From assembly GCF_029076845.1 (NCBI RefSeq), contig NZ_JARESE010000010.1:124001-188000 (forward strand): a DNA stretch of 64,000 bases, written 5' to 3'. This document shows positions 61,819 to 64,000 of this stretch, one piece after another (position 1 is the first letter of the stretch; every line of letters begins with the position of its first letter). The translations under genes and the position numbers were made by a program. The stretch is from Novosphingobium album (ex Liu et al. 2023) (lineage in GTDB: Bacteria; Pseudomonadota; Alphaproteobacteria; Sphingomonadales; Sphingomonadaceae). The notes beneath the pieces were generated by a model. It made no database searches. It was given only the letters and a program-made list of their open reading frames with translations, and was not told the DNA's origin.

Positions 61819-63215
61819 TCCGGCCACCGGCCGCGTTGATCGCCATCACGCTGATCGGCGCGGCGCTGCTCACGGGGTGCGCGGGCCCGGCGGTGGAGAC
61901 GGCGCGGGTCGATCCGGTGGCCCCGCCGGCCGGCTGGCGCATGACCGCGGGCGCGCCCGAGGCTCCGCTGGAACACGGCTGGTGGGCCGCTTTCGGCGAT
62001 CCGCGCCTGGCCGAACTGGTGGACGCCGCGCTGGACCGCAATCTGGACATAGCCCAGGCCACTGCCCGCGTGCGCGAGGCCAAAGCGCAGGAGATGACGG
62101 CGCGCGCGGCACTGCTGCCCAGCCTGGAAGCGGCGGGCGCGGCAGCGCGATCGCGCAGCGTCAGCCCTTTCGGCCTGCCGACCGAGCAGACGGCGGCGCA
62201 GCCGGCGGTGCAGGCGGCCTGGGAAGCGGACCTGTTCGGCCGCCTTGCCGACCAGCGCGAGGCGGCGCGCGCGGCCTGGCTGGCCAGCGGCGCGGGGCGC
62301 GAGGCGGTGCGCCTGTCGGTCGCCGCGGCGACGGCGAGCGGCTATGTCACGCTGCTGGCGCTCGACGCGCGGCTCACCGTCGCGCGCGAGACGCTGGCGG
62401 CGCGGTCCGAAGCGCTGCGGCTGGCCCGGCGGCGCGCCGACACCGGCTATTCGCCCAGGCTGGAACTGGCGCAGGCCGAAGCCGAATACCAGGCGGCGGC
62501 GCAGATCATCCCGCCGATCGAGCAGGCCGTGGCCCGGCAGGAGAATGCCCTGAAGCTGCTGACCGGCGAATTGCCGGGGCCGGTCGCGCGCGGCGCGGCG
62601 CTACGGGCGCTGGCCACGCCGCCGGTCCCCGCTGGCCTGCCGTCCGAACTGCTGCGCCGCCGGCCCGACGTGGCGCAGGCCGAATACCAGCTCGCGGCGG
62701 CGGACAGTTCGCTGGCGGCGGCGCGCAAGCGCTTCCTGCCGCAAGTGCGGCTGACCAGATCGGCGGGCGCGGCGTTCTCCACGCTGCTGGCCGATCCGAT
62801 CACCATCTGGTCGGTGGGCGGCAGCGTGCTGGCGCCGCTGTTCGAAGGCGGCCGCCTGCGGGCGGGCGCGGAAGCGGCCGGCGCCCAGCGCGACCAGGCG
62901 GCCTATGGCTATCGCCGCGCGGCCCTGAACGCCTTTCGCGAGGTCAACGACGCCCTGGCCGCCGTCGCCAGCGCCGACGCGCAACTGGGCATCGTCACGC
63001 GCCAGCGCGACGCGCTGGTCGAAACGCTGCGCATGGCGACCAACCGCTACCGCGCGGGCTATTCGCCCTACCTCGAACAGCTTGACGCGCAGCGCGGCCT
63101 GCTGGCGTCCGAACTCGCGCTGGTGCAGGCGCGCGCCGATGCGCTGACCAGCCGCATCGCGCTGTATCAGGCCATGGGCGGCGGCTGGAGCGCCGGCACG
63201 GACGCGGCGCCCTGA
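61815..63215 (+). CDS. Outer-membrane efflux lipoprotein, NodT/TolC-like
   Basis: A 466-residue channel protein. Lipobox LLTGC (Cys22) predicts a lipid anchor, as in the NodT/OprM family. Two OEP repeats contain WWAAFGDPRLAELVDAALD, VQAAWEADLFGRL, LLRRRPDVAQAEYQLAAADS and APLFEGGRLRAG, typical of the family. The ATG overlaps the HlyD stop (ATGA). Third gene of the efflux operon. The open frame extends far upstream in phase, but overlaps the HlyD gene there, and is rejected. Confidence 0.94.
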   Translation: MIRPPAALIAITLIGAALLTGCAGPAVETARVDPVAPPAGWRMTAGAPEAPLEHGWWAAFGDPRLAELVDAALDRNLDIAQATARVREAKAQEMTARAALLPSLEAAGAAARSRSVSPFGLPTEQTAAQPAVQAAWEADLFGRLADQREAARAAWLASGAGREAVRLSVAAATASGYVTLLALDARLTVARETLAARSEALRLARRRADTGYSPRLELAQAEAEYQAAAQIIPPIEQAVARQENALKLLTGELPGPVARGAALRALATPPVPAGLPSELLRRRPDVAQAEYQLAAADSSLAAARKRFLPQVRLTRSAGAAFSTLLADPITIWSVGGSVLAPLFEGGRLRAGAEAAGAQRDQAAYGYRRAALNAFREVNDALAAVASADAQLGIVTRQRDALVETLRMATNRYRAGYSPYLEQLDAQRGLLASELALVQARADALTSRIALYQAMGGGWSAGTDAAP

Positions 63216-63410
63216 AAATCGCTGCACTGCGTCATCGTTCCGAAACGCAGGCGGACTAGAGCGGCGCCAGGGGCGGGTGGAAACACCAAGAGAATCGGAA
63301 AAATCGAAAAAATTGAAGGTTGTATGGCGTCTGGGGCCGGCATTCGGCGCCAACGCTTCGGCAGGGTGCGCGCGTAAAAAAATTCCTGCCGGCGACTGCG
63401 GAGTGTTACG

Positions 63411-64000
63411 ATGCATGGCGTCACTGACAGTATGCAGCGGCCTTTGCGCATTGTCGTGCCGATCCACAGTTTCGAGCCGGGCGGGGTCGAGCGCGTCGCG
63501 CTGGGCCTTGCCCGCGAATGGTCGGCGGCGAACCATCACGTCACCGTGGTGCTGGGCCGACCCGAAGGCGCCGAGCGCGATCAGGCGCCGCCGCTGGACT
63601 ATTGGCGCATCCCCACCTGCCGCTCGACCGCCGGGTTCGAAACGCCCTGGATGATCCACAGCCTCTACAGCCGGCTGGTGCGCGATCAGGCCGATATCGT
63701 GTTCTGCCCCGGCAACACATACGCGGTGGTCGGCGCGGCGATGCGCGTGCTGCTGGGCGACCAGTGCCCGCCGCTGGTGCTGAAGATCAGCAACGACCTG
63801 ATCCGCGCCGACATGCCGCCGCTGCTGCGGCGCGGCTATCGCGTCTGGCTGCGGATGCAGGGATCGCTGTTCGATCGGCTGGTCGCCATGGCGCCGCCGA
63901 TGCAGCGCGAGATCCGCGAAAGCACGCGCGCCCACGCCAACCAGATCGCCATCATCACCAATCCGGTGCTGCCGCGCCGGCGGCTGGAACGGCTGGCCGC
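63411..64000 (+). CDS. Glycosyltransferase, N-terminal part (GT4-like)
   Basis: 196 codons up to the right window edge; the rest is missing. MHGVTDSMQRPLRIVVPIHSFEPGG with ERVALGLAREW is the N-terminal fold of GT4-type glycosyltransferases (VPIHSFEPGGVERV signature). GGAG lies seven bases before the ATG at 63411; an in-frame ATG at 63432 is an alternative. The 195-base gap after the efflux operon is AT-rich near 63295 (AAAAATCGAAAAAATTGAAGG), so it probably has its own promoter. Confidence 0.8.
   Translation, partial: MHGVTDSMQRPLRIVVPIHSFEPGGVERVALGLAREWSAANHHVTVVLGRPEGAERDQAPPLDYWRIPTCRSTAGFETPWMIHSLYSRLVRDQADIVFCPGNTYAVVGAAMRVLLGDQCPPLVLKISNDLIRADMPPLLRRGYRVWLRMQGSLFDRLVAMAPPMQREIRESTRAHANQIAIITNPVLPRRRLERLA

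Overview
The window is GC-rich chromosomal DNA from an alphaproteobacterium, most likely a sphingomonad (Sphingomonadales, Novosphingobium- or Sphingomonas-like). This rests on two large TonB-dependent receptors, a TonB-ExbB-ExbD-ExbD cluster with a typical sphingomonad TonB N-terminus, a MipZ division regulator, and the general gene content. The genus is an inference. Nearly all of the sequence is ordinary, densely packed core genome with many 4-base stop/start overlaps. I see no prophage, insertion sequence, CRISPR array or rRNA operon.

Layout. 0-9.3 kb: rpmI-rplT-pheS-pheT (minus strand, pheT cut by the window edge), a gamma-glutamylcyclotransferase/HisN pair, an AraC regulator, prs, glpX, hom and two secreted proteins of unknown function. 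9.6-12.3 kb: tonB-exbB-exbD-exbD ending at a strong terminator. 12.5-17.7 kb: a ligase-associated DEXH helicase, a BON-domain protein and an MgtC/DUF4010 membrane protein. 17.8-22.2 kb: mipZ, a membrane-anchored J-domain protein and a phosphoglucomutase/phosphomannomutase in one minus-strand operon, then panC and a CsgG-like protein. 22.2-28.1 kb: a stand-alone LigD-type polymerase, azoR with a divergent HxlR regulator, a 2Fe-2S ferredoxin-like protein beside a copper-type P-type ATPase, a CDP-alcohol phosphatidyltransferase and tRNA-Thr. 28.2-35.0 kb: a DUF885 peptidase, a tightly overlapping rarA operon, a small membrane protein and a glycosyltransferase. 35.1-39.2 kb: two related secreted Tyr/Arg-rich proteins, an SdpR-SdpI pair and typA. 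39.5-43.3 kb: a TonB-dependent receptor and twin DUF805 proteins. 43.3-49.5 kb: an ABC exporter divergent from a tesA-like lipase, then recF, a queuosine-precursor transporter and tRNA-Arg.

49.9-58.2 kb looks like an accessory, probably catabolic, cluster. It holds a short-chain dehydrogenase with a PaaK/LuxE-like adenylating enzyme, a TetR regulator with an added coiled-coil tail, a second TonB-dependent receptor, another short-chain dehydrogenase and a DapB-fold reductase. Its substrate cannot be read from the sequence. 58.3-64 kb holds trmL, tRNA-Val, a complete tripartite drug-efflux operon (MFS, HlyD/EmrA, NodT) and the start of a glycosyltransferase.

The most unusual structure lies between genes. 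A 72-bp element follows the CCA end of both tRNA-Thr and tRNA-Arg, copies are about 93% identical, and the element itself ends in a tRNA-like CCA. A second repeat family (a 141-bp long palindrome and a 51-bp half copy) lies just after the stop codons of both TonB-dependent receptor genes. A third, MITE-like 125-bp element with 12-bp inverted ends supplies the stop codon of the phosphoglucomutase gene. An intercistronic terminator-like hairpin separates rplT from pheS, and one gene in the rarA operon appears to start at CTG inside a CTGA stop/start overlap.
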